The notes: a model not told the origin generated them from the sequence alone. A stretch of DNA of 64,000 bases from Neobacillus citreus (GCF_018343545.2 NZ_JAGYPE020000018.1:26682-90681), one strand, 5' to 3'. Numbered from the stretch's first letter, positions 32,540 to 43,106 are shown. Program-made: numbers and translations.

Positions 32540-34276
32540 TTAGAACAACTCCTTTGCTTTTGTGTAAACTTCGTGAGGTAAGAATGGATTACCATCATAT
32601 TTCACATGCTTTACAATCTTGTCTGCATGTCCAACGTTCATTTTGATAATATTAGCCAATTGACCAGTCGCATTATTTTCTAACACGATAACCTTCTTCG
32701 CTGATTGAATAAGCGGAAGAACCTCGTCAGTTGGGAATGGGTGAATTAAGCGAATATGGGCATGGTTCACTTTTAAACCGTCATTTTCAAGACGTCCCAT
32801 TGCTTCTTCAATAACACCGCGAGTCGAGTTAAAGCCAACAAATAAAATATCTGCTTCTTCATGCTTCGCATTTTTATACACAGGTGTATTAAAGCGAATA
32901 TTATCTAATTTACGCATACGCTTATCCATCTGCGCTAGACGGTTTGCAGCTGATTCGGATGGTTTACCAGTTTCAGCATGCTCAACACCTGTTACGTGGT
33001 GAATACCGTTTTTCATACCAGGGATAACACGAGGTGAAACACCATCTTCAGTTACCTCATAACGTTTGAAGTAGCCTTTTCCGTCAATCTCTGGAAGATC
33101 GCCATTTAACAGCTTACCACGACGAATTTCAACTTTATCAACGCTTAATGGTTCAACGGTTTGTTTACCCAAGGATAATTGCAAGTCAGTTAATAAAATT
33201 ACCGGAACTTGATATTCTTCAGCAAGATTGAAAGCTTCTGCTGCATCATAGAAAGCTTCTTCTACTGTACTTGGAGCCATGACGATTTTAGGAATCTCAC
33301 CATGTGTTCCGTAAATCATGGCCATAAGATCAGATTGCTCTTGTTTTGTTGGTAATCCTGTAGAAGGACCACCGCGCTGTGTATCAACGATTACTAACGG
33401 AACTTCAGTCATACCGGAAAGGCCGATTGCTTCCATTTTCAATGAAAGGCCAGGGCCTGCAGAGGCAGTAATTGTACGAACTCCAGCATAGTTAGCACCA
33501 ATAGCCATTGTAGCTGCAGCAATTTCATCTTCTGTTTGAATAACTGTTCCGCCAAGTGCAGGAAGCTTCTTAATTAAGTATTCCATAATCTCGGAAGCAG
33601 GTGTAATAGGGTAAGCAGCCATAAAACGACATCCGCCTGCAATAGCACCAAGGGCAATCGCATCGTTACCGATCATAAACATGCGCTGTTTGCCGTCAGC
33701 TTTTTCAAGATGCATTGGCTCGACGCCTTGTCCAAGCTTATCTTTCATATTGTCAAAGCCAGCTTTAATGGCTTCCATATTCTTTGCAACTACCTGGTCG
33801 CCTTTTTTGCCAAAAATTTCACGTACAACTACCTCAAATACTTGGATATCCAAATCTAAAACGGCCGCGGTAGCGCCGATTGCAACCATGTTCTTCATTA
33901 ATGAAGTACCAAGCTCTGTTGCAATTTCCGTAAATGGAACTACAAATAAAGAAGCTTCTGTATCTTCAGGCTTAGTTGGACCAAATTTAGCATCAGCAAG
34001 GATTAGTCCTTTGCTGTGAAGTTCTTTGTAGTTTACATCAATTGTTTCTTGGTCAAAAGCGACTAGGATATCAAGATCATCAGAAATAGAACGAACTTCT
34101 GTCGTGCTTACTCTTATTTTATTATTCGTATGGCCGCCCTTAATACGTGATGAAAAGTGACGATAACCATACAGGTAATAACCTAAGCGATTCAGTGCGA
34201 TTGCAAAGATTTCACCGGTACTCTCAATACCTTCACCTTGTTGCCCGCCAACTTTCCATGAAAGTTGCTTAATCAT
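32540..34276 (-). CDS. korA: 2-oxoacid:ferredoxin oxidoreductase, fused gamma-alpha subunit
   Basis: A 578-aa fusion of the gamma domain (about 1-180, KVGGQQGEGIESTGEIFA) and the alpha domain (about 195-578, with GCRFMAAYPITPASEIMEYL and the GPGLSLKMEAIGLSGMTEVP segment). This gamma-alpha plus beta layout is the two-subunit KorAB type. The operon sits between miaB and spoVS, where B. subtilis has tdh-kbl. The 480-nt upstream gap (34277-34756) has no gene; only the spoVS terminator is seen there. Confidence 0.9.
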   Translation of the reverse strand: MIKQLSWKVGGQQGEGIESTGEIFAIALNRLGYYLYGYRHFSSRIKGGHTNNKIRVSTTEVRSISDDLDILVAFDQETIDVNYKELHSKGLILADAKFGPTKPEDTEASLFVVPFTEIATELGTSLMKNMVAIGATAAVLDLDIQVFEVVVREIFGKKGDQVVAKNMEAIKAGFDNMKDKLGQGVEPMHLEKADGKQRMFMIGNDAIALGAIAGGCRFMAAYPITPASEIMEYLIKKLPALGGTVIQTEDEIAAATMAIGANYAGVRTITASAGPGLSLKMEAIGLSGMTEVPLVIVDTQRGGPSTGLPTKQEQSDLMAMIYGTHGEIPKIVMAPSTVEEAFYDAAEAFNLAEEYQVPVILLTDLQLSLGKQTVEPLSVDKVEIRRGKLLNGDLPEIDGKGYFKRYEVTEDGVSPRVIPGMKNGIHHVTGVEHAETGKPSESAANRLAQMDKRMRKLDNIRFNTPVYKNAKHEEADILFVGFNSTRGVIEEAMGRLENDGLKVNHAHIRLIHPFPTDEVLPLIQSAKKVIVLENNATGQLANIIKMNVGHADKIVKHVKYDGNPFLPHEVYTKAKELF

Positions 34277-34694
34277 GACTTACACCCCTTTGGATATGTA
34301 AAAGATAATTAAATAAACATGTAGATTATAGCACATTTCCGAGTAAACCACTAGAAATTGTGATTTTTAATGCTTTAAACCCCAAAAACTAGAGTCACGG
34401 AGATGTACTAAACGCTTACAATTCTAGACCTATAAAGTAAAAAATGCAACCCTTTGGCTCGAAATAATGTCTAAAATATGAATATTTTTTTATTATTTTA
34501 AATTACTTGATTTACCTTCTAAAAATATCAAGAATAAATGGGCAATTACAGTATTTTTAAACAGTTTTACTAATTCTTCTGCCTTTACGGTTATGCCCCA
34601 GTATTCCATTTTCGAAATATTCTCTCATATATCAGAATAGTATTCTTTAATTATGGTAAGCAAACAATGCATTCACAACGAGAACACAAAAATA

Positions 34695-34717
34695 CCTGCT
34701 TGTATAAAACAACCAGG
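34695..34717 (-). terminator. probable spoVS terminator
   Basis: CCTGGTTG / CAAGCAGG stem with one mismatch, 7-nt loop and a TATTTTTG tail on the minus strand. A second GC-rich pairing (CCGCGG.. / ..CCCACGG) lies nearer the stop. Confidence 0.5.
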
Positions 34718-34756
34718 CACATAAAACTTTGAATTTTTTATACCCACGGCTTTTTT

Positions 34757-35017
34757 CTACCGCGGTTCTACAATTAACTTTATAGCTGTGCGTTCTTCCC
34801 CATCGATTAAAATATCTGTAAACGCAGGGACACAAATCAAGTCAACTCCGCTAGGCGCTACAAATCCTCTTGCAATGGCTACTGCCTTAACGGCTTGATT
34901 TAATGCACCCGCACCTATTGCCTGTATTTCTGCTGCACCTCTTTCACGCAGAACTCCGGCAAGTGCACCAGCTACAGAATTAGGATTAGATTTTGCTGAA
35001 ACTTTTAATATTTCCAT
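34757..35017 (-). CDS. spoVS: stage V sporulation protein S
   Basis: An 86-aa Alba-fold protein, same length as B. subtilis SpoVS, with MEILKVSAKSNPNSVAGALA and the nearly invariant IQAIGAGALNQAVKAVAIAR split by a helix turn. It affects septation, sporulation and coat assembly; nucleic-acid binding is likely from the fold. The start at 35017 has GGGGGAG upstream; the frame from 35065 is rejected. Confidence 0.95.
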   Translation of the reverse strand: MEILKVSAKSNPNSVAGALAGVLRERGAAEIQAIGAGALNQAVKAVAIARGFVAPSGVDLICVPAFTDILIDGEERTAIKLIVEPR

Positions 35018-35155
35018 TCCTAGCTCCCCCTTGTAATAATCCCGATCCCGCATGAGCAGTTTCATGAATCAATCAGGTATAAAACATTCCACTGCTACTA
35101 TATTCACGAATCAAATAACATATTCCAGCTTGGACAAAAATAAGGCATATAAAAA

Positions 35156-35177
35156 GAGCAAACGAGAGTGTTTGCTC
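35156..35177 (-). terminator. ymdB terminator
   Basis: GAGCAAAC / GTTTGCTC with a 6-nt loop and a T run; overlaps the end of ymdB's 3' side. Confidence 0.8.
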
Positions 35178-35975
35178 CTATGAATACCAAGGATGGTCAT
35201 CATTGATTAAGATTGGTTCAATTTTTTTGGCAAGGCCTGTTTTTTGATCCAGAACCATATGCACTGCGCTTAATTGATTTCTTCCTCCTGTTGGGACTTC
35301 AAATCGTACCGGCAGACTTGTAAGAAATCGTTTCAAGACCGCTTCCCTTTCCACGCCAAGAATGCCGTCATACGGGCCCGTCATACCCACATCAGTTAAA
35401 TAGGCTGTTCCCCCTGGAAGAATGCGGTTATCGGCTGTTTGGACATGTGTGTGGGTCCCTACAACAGCCGATACCCTTCCGTCCAAATACCAGCCCATTG
35501 CCTGCTTTTCGCTCGTCACTTCAGCGTGGAAGTCAACGAAAATGAATGGTGTTCGTGTCCGCGCCAATGTGACGAGCTCATCGGCCTTTTGAAACGGGCA
35601 ATCAATTGGATTCATAAATGTCCTTCCCTGTAAATTGATGACTGCCACTTCAAAGCTGTTTATTTTCAGAAAAATAATTCCTTTACCAGGCGTGTCCTTC
35701 GGAAAATTGGCCGGGCGGACTAAATATTTGGCTTGATCGATAAATTCAAATATTTCGCGATTATCCCAGGCATGATTGCCTAATGTTACAGCCTGTGCAC
35801 CCTGCTCTAAAAATTGCCGGTAAATTTTTTCCGTAATTCCTTTACCGCCTGCGGCATTTTCACCATTAATAATCGTTATTTGCGGACGATATTTTTCTTT
35901 TAATCTTGGCAGATATTCTTTCACCATATCCCTGCCTGGAGAACCGACGACATCGCCGATAAAAAGTATGTTCAT
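35178..35975 (-). CDS. ymdB: 2',3'-cyclic nucleotide phosphodiesterase YmdB
   Basis: A 265-aa metallophosphoesterase with the metal-site order MNILFIGDVVGSPGR (D8), INGENAAGGKG, LGNHAWDN, VDFHAEVTSEKQ and VGTHTHVQTAD. In Bacillus YmdB affects the choice between motility, biofilm and sporulation, together with RNase Y, whose gene lies just upstream. It is 88 nt downstream of rny behind that gene's terminator, so part of its mRNA may come by read-through. Confidence 0.94.
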   Translation of the reverse strand: MNILFIGDVVGSPGRDMVKEYLPRLKEKYRPQITIINGENAAGGKGITEKIYRQFLEQGAQAVTLGNHAWDNREIFEFIDQAKYLVRPANFPKDTPGKGIIFLKINSFEVAVINLQGRTFMNPIDCPFQKADELVTLARTRTPFIFVDFHAEVTSEKQAMGWYLDGRVSAVVGTHTHVQTADNRILPGGTAYLTDVGMTGPYDGILGVEREAVLKRFLTSLPVRFEVPTGGRNQLSAVHMVLDQKTGLAKKIEPILINDDHPWYS

Positions 35976-36037
35976 GTTTTTGCCCTTTCGTAAATAAAAT
36001 GTGTTATTAGAAGTTTAGCATATTTTTTTATGCAAAA

Positions 36038-36069
36038 AAATAAAGCGATGCAAAAGCACCGCTTTATTT
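36038..36069 (-). terminator. rny terminator, overlapping its stop codon
   Basis: AAATAAAGCG (36038-36047) / CGCTTTATTT (36060-36069) with T-rich DNA after it. Confidence 0.8.
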
Positions 36070-37623
36070 CGCGTATTCAACAGCCCGAGTTTCACGGATA
36101 ACTGTTACTTTAATATGACCTGGATAGTCAAGCTCTTCCTCTATTCGCTTCCGGATATCCCGTGCCAGGCGGTGTGCAGCCAAATCATCAATTGCTTCCG
36201 GTCTGACCATAATCCGAACCTCACGGCCTGCTTGGATAGCGAAGGATTTCTCAACACCCTCATAGGATTCGGAAATCTCCTCAAGCTTTTCAAGGCGGCG
36301 GATGTAGTTTTCGAGAGTTTCACTTCGTGCACCTGGTCTTGCTGCTGACAAGGCATCAGCTGCTGCAACAAGGACCGCAATAATCGATGTTGGTGCGGTA
36401 TCACCGTGGTGTGAAGCGATACTGTTGATGACTACTGGATGTTCCTTGTATTTGGTCGCTAGCTCAACACCAATTTCGACATGGCTTCCTTCCACTTCAT
36501 GGTCAATTGCTTTCCCGATATCGTGGAGAAGTCCGGCCCGTCTTGCCAGTGTTTCATCCTGTCCAAGCTCTGCAGCTAATAATCCCGAAAGCTGTGCTAC
36601 TTCCATTGAGTGTTTTAACACGTTTTGACCGTAGCTTGTACGGAACTTCAGGCGGCCAAGGATTTTGATCAGGTCAGGATGGAGTCCATGAACGCCAACT
36701 TCAAAGGTGGTCTGTTCGCCAACCTCACGGATATATTCATCCACTTCACGGCGTGATTTTTCCACCATTTCCTCAATCCGGGCTGGATGGATGCGGCCGT
36801 CTTGAACAAGCTTTTCAAGCGCCAAGCGAGCGGTTTCCCGACGAATAGGATCAAAGCCTGATAGAATGACAGCTTCAGGAGTATCATCAATGATTAAATC
36901 AATACCTGTTAACGTTTCAAGGGTACGAATGTTTCGTCCTTCACGTCCAATGATACGGCCCTTCATTTCGTCGTTTGGAAGGTTTACGACTGAGACAGTT
37001 GTTTCCGCTACATGGTCAGCTGCGCAACGCTGGATAGCCAAGGAAAGTATTTCTTTCGCTTTCTTGTCAGCTTCCTCTTTTGCACGATTTTCGCTTTCCT
37101 TAATCATCATCGCGGTTTCATAAGCGAGTTCATTCTCAGTCCGATCTATAATGATCGACTTCGCTTCCTCACGAGTTAAGCCCGAAATTCGTTCGAGTTC
37201 TAATTGTTGTGTACGTACCAACTCGTCCACTTTGCTTTCCATCTCTTCAATATGCTGTTGTCTTTGATTTAGAGAATCATCCTTCTTTTCTAGAAGAACT
37301 TCACGCTTGTTTAACGTTTCATCCTTCCTGTCTAAATTCTCTTCTCTTTGCAGTAAACGGTTTTCTTGTTTTTGCAGTTCATTTCTTCGTTCACGAACCT
37401 CACGTTCTGCTTCGGTACGAAGCTTGTGAATTTCATCCTTTGCCTCTAACAGGGCTTCCTTCTTTAAGGATTCAGCATCGCGTTTTGCATCCTCTAAGAT
37501 TTGCTCTGCAGCATTTTTAGCTCCTGCTATTTTTGCTTCAGCAATGGATTTACGAATAAAATAGCCAACAACGGCACCGACGATAAGGCCAAGCAAAATG
37601 GAGATGATAGTAATTAAATCCAA
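36064..37623 (-). CDS. rny: ribonuclease Y
   Basis: A 519-aa membrane-anchored endoribonuclease that starts mRNA decay. One N-terminal helix (about 4-24), a long Glu/Lys/Arg coiled coil to about residue 200, a KH domain with [15 protein letters not shown] near 222-236, and an HD domain with [10 protein letters not shown] and [12 protein letters not shown] (near 335-375). The N-terminal ATG has GAGGAGG upstream. It is 0.3 kb from recA; pbpX, present here in B. subtilis, is absent. Confidence 0.96.
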   Translation of the reverse strand: MDLITIISILLGLIVGAVVGYFIRKSIAEAKIAGAKNAAEQILEDAKRDAESLKKEALLEAKDEIHKLRTEAEREVRERRNELQKQENRLLQREENLDRKDETLNKREVLLEKKDDSLNQRQQHIEEMESKVDELVRTQQLELERISGLTREEAKSIIIDRTENELAYETAMMIKESENRAKEEADKKAKEILSLAIQRCAADHVAETTVSVVNLPNDEMKGRIIGREGRNIRTLETLTGIDLIIDDTPEAVILSGFDPIRRETARLALEKLVQDGRIHPARIEEMVEKSRREVDEYIREVGEQTTFEVGVHGLHPDLIKILGRLKFRTSYGQNVLKHSMEVAQLSGLLAAELGQDETLARRAGLLHDIGKAIDHEVEGSHVEIGVELATKYKEHPVVINSIASHHGDTAPTSIIAVLVAAADALSAARPGARSETLENYIRRLEKLEEISESYEGVEKSFAIQAGREVRIMVRPEAIDDLAAHRLARDIRKRIEEELDYPGHIKVTVIRETRAVEYAK

Positions 37624-37762
37624 TCGTTACACCTCCTCTTGCTATGAACTTTTCTTACATTTTTTAAGTGTCGGCATGTACATTGTTTAGACTCAACATA
37701 CAGCAAGCACTACGGCTTTTTCGCAATGTAATATTTCCAAAAATGTAAAATATACATGTTAA

Positions 37763-37791
37763 TTGTAAATGTGGTGCCAATCATTGTCAAG
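37763..37791 (-). promoter_or_regulatory. SigA-type promoter of rny with an inverted repeat in the spacer
   Basis: Minus-strand TTGACA (37786-37791), 17-nt spacer, TACAAT (37763-37768). A TGCCAATC / GATTGGCA inverted repeat (37776-37783 and 37802-37809) flanks and overlaps the -35. The leader is about 130 nt. This accounts for the 37624-37950 gap, with the recA terminator. Confidence 0.7.
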
Positions 37792-37910
37792 GTTTAGTCC
37801 GATTGGCATTTTGAAATATTTCGAATTTAGTATGACGGGACTGGGACATGGGCAGTTTTTACAGAAGTATTTTTCATGTATATTACTGAATAAAAATACA
37901 TTCCGTTTCA

Positions 37911-37947
37911 AAAAGAGCAAAACCTTAGAGAAAAGGCTTTGCTCTTT
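37911..37947 (-). terminator. recA terminator
   Basis: AAAGAGCAAAACC / GGCTTTGCTCTTT with one mismatch and a 10-nt loop. Confidence 0.85.
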
Positions 37948-37950
37948 AAA

Positions 37951-38991
37951 TTAATCTAGTAGCTCAATTTGATCATCGTCATCCACTTCAGTGACAGTTT
38001 TTTCACCATCCAACCCGTAGTGTTCACGGATTTTTGTTTGGATATCAAGGCGGATATCAGGGTTTTCCTTTAGGAACAATTTTGCATTTTCCCGGCCCTG
38101 TCCGATTCTTTGATCGCTATAGGAATACCAGGAACCACTTTTTTGAACAATTTCTAGTTCCGATCCCATGTCGACGATTTCGCCTTCTTTTGAAATGCCT
38201 TCTCCATACATAATATCGACTTCAGCCGTACGGAATGGAGGCGCAACTTTGTTCTTTACAACCTTAATTTTTGTTTTGTTACCGACCATTTCAGTGCCTT
38301 GCTTAAGGGTTTCAGCACGGCGGACTTCAAGACGGATTGTCGAGTAGAACTTCAGCGCGCGTCCGCCAGGTGTCGTCTCGGGGTTCCCGAACATGACACC
38401 CACCTTTTCACGAATTTGGTTTATGAAGACAGCGATTGTTTTAGATTTATTGATTGCACCTGATAGTTTACGAAGTGCTTGGGACATCAAACGAGCTTGT
38501 AAGCCTACGTGGGCGTCTCCCATTTCACCTTCGATTTCAGCTTTTGGAACTAGAGCAGCTACTGAGTCGATTACGATGATATCAACTGCACCGCTTCGTA
38601 CCAATGCTTCGGCGATTTCAAGTGCTTGTTCACCAGTGTCCGGCTGGGATAATAATAGTTCATCAATGTTTACGCCTAGTTTTTGGGCATAAGTTGGGTC
38701 CAGGGCATGCTCAGCGTCAATAAACGCCGCTTGTCCGCCTTTTGCCTGCACTTCTGCGATTGCATGAAGGGCTACGGTTGTTTTACCAGATGATTCGGGA
38801 CCATATATCTCGATAATACGTCCCCTAGGATATCCGCCAACACCAAGTGCTACGTCCAGTGCTAGGGAACCACTTGGTACTGTGGAAATTCTTGTTTCCT
38901 GCTGCTCTCCCATTTTCATGATGGAACCTTTACCGAATTGTTTCTCTATTTGTTTTAGCGCCATTTCTAAGGCGGCCTTTCGGTCACTCAC
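37951..38991 (-). CDS. recA: recombinase A
   Basis: A 346-aa recombinase that forms filaments on single-stranded DNA, drives strand exchange and triggers LexA self-cleavage. Walker [10 protein letters not shown] is at 64-72, Walker [11 protein letters not shown] near 138-147, and the L2 region includes [18 protein letters not shown]. The C-terminus is acidic ([12 protein letters not shown]). A promoter with a LexA-like box is placed 70-120 nt upstream. AGGAGG precedes the ATG. Confidence 0.98.
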   Translation of the reverse strand: MSDRKAALEMALKQIEKQFGKGSIMKMGEQQETRISTVPSGSLALDVALGVGGYPRGRIIEIYGPESSGKTTVALHAIAEVQAKGGQAAFIDAEHALDPTYAQKLGVNIDELLLSQPDTGEQALEIAEALVRSGAVDIIVIDSVAALVPKAEIEGEMGDAHVGLQARLMSQALRKLSGAINKSKTIAVFINQIREKVGVMFGNPETTPGGRALKFYSTIRLEVRRAETLKQGTEMVGNKTKIKVVKNKVAPPFRTAEVDIMYGEGISKEGEIVDMGSELEIVQKSGSWYSYSDQRIGQGRENAKLFLKENPDIRLDIQTKIREHYGLDGEKTVTEVDDDDQIELLD

Positions 38992-39058
38992 AAATAGTTC
39001 CTCCTTTTATATATAAAATAATATTATTGCTGGAATCTATTAAACGAAACCTATTATT

Positions 39059-39109
39059 AATATAACCTCTTTTTGAGTTTTTGTCGAGAAAAAACACGAA
39101 CATTTATTC
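39059..39109 (-). promoter_or_regulatory. recA promoter with LexA-like SOS box
   Basis: Minus strand TCGACA (39082-39087), 17-nt spacer, TATATT (39059-39064). CGAAC-ATTT-ATTC at 39097-39109 (plus orientation) is one base off the CGAAC-N4-GTTCG Bacillus SOS box. Nothing else gene-like was seen in 38992-39430. Confidence 0.6.
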
Positions 39110-39431
39110 TGCCTTTTTCTGAGTAATTAAAGCAGGGAAAATTACAAAAAATCTTGTAGAATTGTATTTTTCGTGAGGGTTTCTGAATAAAAAAGGGGAA
39201 TTCACTTGTTGTCAGAAAACTAAAAAAGGCGAGAAATCACTATCTTTTACCAATGCATGCTTTCAACCAGCTTACTAGGTAATATTACCTTTCTATTTTT
39301 ACCGTTGCCCTTCTCCTTCACGTCAAACGGGTAAAATAATCGCTCTATTTTTACCACTAGAGAGATACTCTTCCTTCTCATACATTGTCCTCATGATATT
39401 CCCGCTCTTCCCATACCTTCAAAAACAAAAA

Positions 39432-39464
39432 AACCACAAAACACCTAAACGGTATCCTGTGGTT
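39432..39464 (-). terminator. cinA terminator
   Basis: AACCACA (39432-39438) / TGTGGTT (39458-39464), with a run of seven Ts on the minus strand; it overlaps the last codons of cinA. Confidence 0.65.
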
Positions 39465-40701
39465 CAGCTTTTAACAACTTTAATAAAAAATAACATCCAA
39501 ATTTAACAGCCCTCACCCTGTTGGCGGCCCTTCCACCAGCAAGAGTTAATTTTTCAACGACCGTCGGCTTACCAGCAGCAGCGATTCCAATATAAACGGT
39601 CCCAACCGGTTTCCCTTCCAGTTCATCCGGTCCGGCCACACCGGTAAAGCTAATTCCGACATCAGTCCCAAACATTCGAGCTGTATTTTCCGCTAGTTCA
39701 CGGGCACACTCTTCGCTTACAGCCCCATGCTGATCAAGCGTTTCATGCCTAACCCCGACAACATCCCGCTTAATTTCATTGGCATAACATACAACGCCGC
39801 CTTTGAATACAGAGCTAGCTCCGGAAATCGAGGTAATCTCCTGCTGGAACAGCCCGCCTGTTAAACTCTCAGCTGCCGTAATGGTTAATTGCCCAGCCTT
39901 TAATGTCTTCGTCAGTTCCTCTAACAATGAGGCATCGCCATACCCATAAATATACTGCCCGACACGCCCGCGAATCTTCGACTCCACTTCATCCAACATA
40001 GCCTCTGCAGCAGCAGTATCCACATGCTTAGCGGTCAGACGCAACGTCACTTCCCCATCACCGGCAAGCGGCGCAATCGTCGGGTTGCTTTGAGCATCAA
40101 TCAAATCAATAATTTCCGTTTCAAGGGCGGCTTCGCCAATCCCAAAAAAGCGCAGTACCCGGGAGACAATTTGTTCCGTCGAGCCGGCTGCCGAAGCAAG
40201 CGCCTGTCTGCCATAGCGGGAAAACATCGGTTCCATTTCCTTTGGCGGTCCTGGGAGGAGCATATAAATATGACCGCCCGTTTTCATCACCATACCTGGA
40301 GCCATGCCAAAGTCATTCGGCAAAACTTCAGATCCCTTCAAAACCAATGCCTGTTTCCTGTTATTCTCCGTCATTACTCGGTTAGTTCGTTTAAAATAAT
40401 CCTCAATCGATTCTAGTGCTGTTTCATCATGCGCAAGGTCTGTACCAATATGGCGGGCAATTGTTTCCTTCGTTAAATCATCCTTGGTCGGTCCCAGTCC
40501 GCCGGTAAAAATAATGATTTCCGAACGCTTCTCGGCAATGTCAATCGCTGCCTTAAGCCTCTCAGGATTGTCGCCAACCACCGTATGAAAATATACATCC
40601 ACTCCGAGCTCAGCTAATTGCTGAGATAGAAACCGTGCATTCGTATTCACAATCTGCCCGAGTAAAAGCTCTGAGCCAACTGCAATAATCTCAGCATTCA
40701 C
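39445..40701 (-). CDS. cinA: competence/damage-inducible protein CinA
   Basis: A 418-aa protein with an N-terminal MoCF/COG1058 domain ([33 protein letters not shown]-ribose or NMN-type pyrophosphatase) and a C-terminal NMN deamidase-like domain ([21 protein letters not shown]). It is co-located with recA as in other Bacillus and linked to competence and pyridine-nucleotide recycling. The GTG at 40701 follows GGGGCGAT. Confidence 0.94.
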   Translation of the reverse strand: MNAEIIAVGSELLLGQIVNTNARFLSQQLAELGVDVYFHTVVGDNPERLKAAIDIAEKRSEIIIFTGGLGPTKDDLTKETIARHIGTDLAHDETALESIEDYFKRTNRVMTENNRKQALVLKGSEVLPNDFGMAPGMVMKTGGHIYMLLPGPPKEMEPMFSRYGRQALASAAGSTEQIVSRVLRFFGIGEAALETEIIDLIDAQSNPTIAPLAGDGEVTLRLTAKHVDTAAAEAMLDEVESKIRGRVGQYIYGYGDASLLEELTKTLKAGQLTITAAESLTGGLFQQEITSISGASSVFKGGVVCYANEIKRDVVGVRHETLDQHGAVSEECARELAENTARMFGTDVGISFTGVAGPDELEGKPVGTVYIGIAAAGKPTVVEKLTLAGGRAANRVRAVKFGCYFLLKLLKAEPQDTV

Positions 40702-40727
40702 ATCTATCGCCCCTTACAAATCAAATT

Positions 40728-41306
40728 TTACTTCGAATTCTTCAGCACATGGCTATTTTTTGCAAAATAATCCCATCCTGACCAAATCGTGAAGAACATC
40801 GCGACCCACAATGCCAAAATATCAAAGCGGAAAGGGATCAGCGCAAAAATAATGTTATGTAATAGTAATGCAGAAATCGCAATAATTTGTGTCCAGGTTT
40901 TAATTTTCCCAAGCATATTGGCTGCGACAACCTCTCCTTCGCCTGCAAGCAGGAGGCGGAGGCCTGTGACAGCAAATTCCCGGCTGATGATGATGATGAC
41001 AATCCAAGACGGGGCATACCCAAGTTCCACAAGAACAATCAAAGCCGCTGAAACAAGCAACTTATCGGCAAGCGGATCGAGAAATTTTCCCATGTTTGTT
41101 ACAAGATTATATTTACGGGCATAATGGCCGTCTACCCAGTCAGTCGTGGAGGCTAATATAAAAATCAACGCCCCGACGAAATGCGTAACAGGCATGTCCG
41201 CCCCAAGTAAGGACATTTGTCCCCAATCAAAAGGAACCAACATAACAATCATAAATATCGGGATTAAAAATATTCTTGAAACAGTAATTCTATTTGGTAT
41301 ATTCAT
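40728..41306 (-). CDS. pgsA: CDP-diacylglycerol-glycerol-3-phosphate 3-phosphatidyltransferase
   Basis: A 192-aa integral membrane enzyme making phosphatidylglycerol phosphate, the first committed step to phosphatidylglycerol. The CDP-alcohol phosphatidyltransferase motif D-G-x2-A-R-x8-G-x3-D-x3-D is seen as DGHYARKYNLVTNMGKFLDP and following ADK. The ATG at 41306 has AGGAGG 8 nt upstream and is preferred to the TTG one codon earlier. Phosphatidylglycerol is also the donor lipid for Lgt-type enzymes. Confidence 0.96.
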   Translation of the reverse strand: MNIPNRITVSRIFLIPIFMIVMLVPFDWGQMSLLGADMPVTHFVGALIFILASTTDWVDGHYARKYNLVTNMGKFLDPLADKLLVSAALIVLVELGYAPSWIVIIIISREFAVTGLRLLLAGEGEVVAANMLGKIKTWTQIIAISALLLHNIIFALIPFRFDILALWVAMFFTIWSGWDYFAKNSHVLKNSK

Positions 41307-41385
41307 CAAAATTTCCTCCTAAAAAACCAGCGTGCTTTCATGAGCACTATAAAATACACGCCAAAAATAGCCATCGAAAGGATGA

Positions 41386-42297
41386 CTATTGTTGGACCTT
41401 CGGAACATATTGGATCGTAATGTCCTGACGAACCTTCTCAGTTGGTGCGACTGCATACTCAAGCTTTTGATCATTGACATAAATGTCCGCATCTACCGTT
41501 TTTCCGACGATAATAACAGCTTCAGTTTCTGCTGATAAATCAATAGTCTGGGTATCAACACCGCCTGCTTGCAGTGTTCCGGAATAGAAAGATTTTCCTT
41601 TGCCATTCTTTATACTGACCCAGGATACACCCCTAGAAACAATCTTTACCACGAATTTATCAGCATCACTTAACGAATAAGTCGAATTTCTTCCACTGGT
41701 TTGTACTACTGATAAAACTTGCTTCGGAGTTTCTTCAACAGGTGTTGTGGTTTCTTCCTTTTTTGGTTCTTCCTTAACAGTTTCTTTTTTCTTTTTATCT
41801 TCCTTTGCCTTTTCTTCGGCTTGTGCTTTTTCAAGCTTCTCGTTCTTGACTAATTTAACCTGCTCATTATCCTTGTTCGTTGATTGATTTGAATCTGTAC
41901 CCGCATTCGTTGCGAAAAAATAATATAAAAGACTAGCAATACCAATGACAAAAACACCAATTAACACCTTTGGCAGCACATCAAAAATTTTCGAATTTCC
42001 TTGTGAAATCTTCTTGTGCGTCGTTACTCTTGATAATTGCTGAGGCAATTCATCGCTATAGGAAGCCGGGATTTCACTTTTATACGTTTCAAATAGCTCT
42101 TCGGGATTTAGATGTAAGGCTTCTGCATACTGCTTAATAAATGCCCGCACATAGAAATTTCCGGGCATGGCTGAATAGTTGCCTTCCTCAATTCCAACCA
42201 AATAACGCTTTTGGATTTTTGTCATAGACTGCAAATCATCAAGACTCAAACCTTTGGCTAAACGGGCTTCTTTTAATCGATTCCCTAATTCAGTCAC
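41386..42297 (-). CDS. ymfM: RodZ-like cell-shape protein (YmfM)
   Basis: A 303-aa bitopic protein. Residues 1-70 form an HTH_25 cytoplasmic domain (MTELGNRLKEARLAKGLSLD), about 110-130 a membrane helix, then a Lys/Glu/Thr-rich linker and an extracellular DUF4115 domain. RodZ proteins link MreB to the elongation machinery. The GTG at 42297 is chosen because GGAAGG lies 8 nt upstream and the residue pattern matches B. subtilis YmfM's start; the frame from 42306 is rejected. Confidence 0.88.
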   Translation of the reverse strand: MTELGNRLKEARLAKGLSLDDLQSMTKIQKRYLVGIEEGNYSAMPGNFYVRAFIKQYAEALHLNPEELFETYKSEIPASYSDELPQQLSRVTTHKKISQGNSKIFDVLPKVLIGVFVIGIASLLYYFFATNAGTDSNQSTNKDNEQVKLVKNEKLEKAQAEEKAKEDKKKKETVKEEPKKEETTTPVEETPKQVLSVVQTSGRNSTYSLSDADKFVVKIVSRGVSWVSIKNGKGKSFYSGTLQAGGVDTQTIDLSAETEAVIIVGKTVDADIYVNDQKLEYAVAPTEKVRQDITIQYVPKVQQ

Positions 42298-42317
42298 CGT
42301 TAACACCTTCCAATTTT

Positions 42318-43106
42318 TTAAAAATCAAAATCTCCAAAATCCGATCCGGAGAACATATTGTGTTGATCAACTACCTCATATGTAATTTCTTCGTCAGCGT
42401 GATTCCTTAACTCAATAATATAATCAAAATCATCAAGCGTATACTCGGAGTTTTGGACGAAAATATCCGGATGCTCAATCACCTTTACAGACGGGAGACG
42501 CATAATTTCACGGACTAGCTGCCAATGCCGCTCATTTGCCCTGCGGGTCGATACAATCCCATCAAGAATAAACAGATTATTTGCATTGTATTCGTCTTCG
42601 ATTAGCTGATTGCGGATCGTTTGCTTAAGCAGGGTTGAAGAGACGAACAGCCAGCGCTTATTGGCACAAACGCTTGCGGCGACCAGTGATTCGGTTTTAC
42701 CGACACGAGGCATGCCGCGAATGCCAATCAGCTTGTGGCCTTCCTCCTTAAATAATTCTGCCATAAAATCCACTAAAACCCCAAGCTCGCTTCTGATGAA
42801 TCGGAACGTTTTTTTATCATCTGCATCCCGTTGTATATAGCGGCCATGTCTGACAGCAAGACGGTCCCGCAGTTTTGGTTCTCTTAATTTTATTAGTTTT
42901 ATTGTGTCCATTGTATTTAAAATTGACTCAAGACGTTTAATTTGATCATCATCTTTTGCCAGTATTAGCAAGCCGCGTCTTCCTTCATCGACACCATTAA
43001 TAGTTACAATATTAATAGCAAGCATTCCTAAGAGGGATGAAATATCACCTAACAAACCCGGACGGTTTTTTGTAATTTCATATTCTAGATACCATTCTTT
43101 CTTCAT
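42318..43106 (-). CDS. ymfK: YmfK family protein (DUF3388)
   Basis: A 262-aa protein starting MKKEWYLEYEITKNRPGLLG. Its first 75 residues look like an ACT-type regulatory domain (NRPGLLGDISSLLGMLAINI), and the remainder carries a GMPRVGKTESLVAASVCANK segment resembling a Walker A site. Function is unknown. It sits in the conserved ymf gene order before ymfM. Confidence 0.85.
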   Translation of the reverse strand: MKKEWYLEYEITKNRPGLLGDISSLLGMLAINIVTINGVDEGRRGLLILAKDDDQIKRLESILNTMDTIKLIKLREPKLRDRLAVRHGRYIQRDADDKKTFRFIRSELGVLVDFMAELFKEEGHKLIGIRGMPRVGKTESLVAASVCANKRWLFVSSTLLKQTIRNQLIEDEYNANNLFILDGIVSTRRANERHWQLVREIMRLPSVKVIEHPDIFVQNSEYTLDDFDYIIELRNHADEEITYEVVDQHNMFSGSDFGDFDF

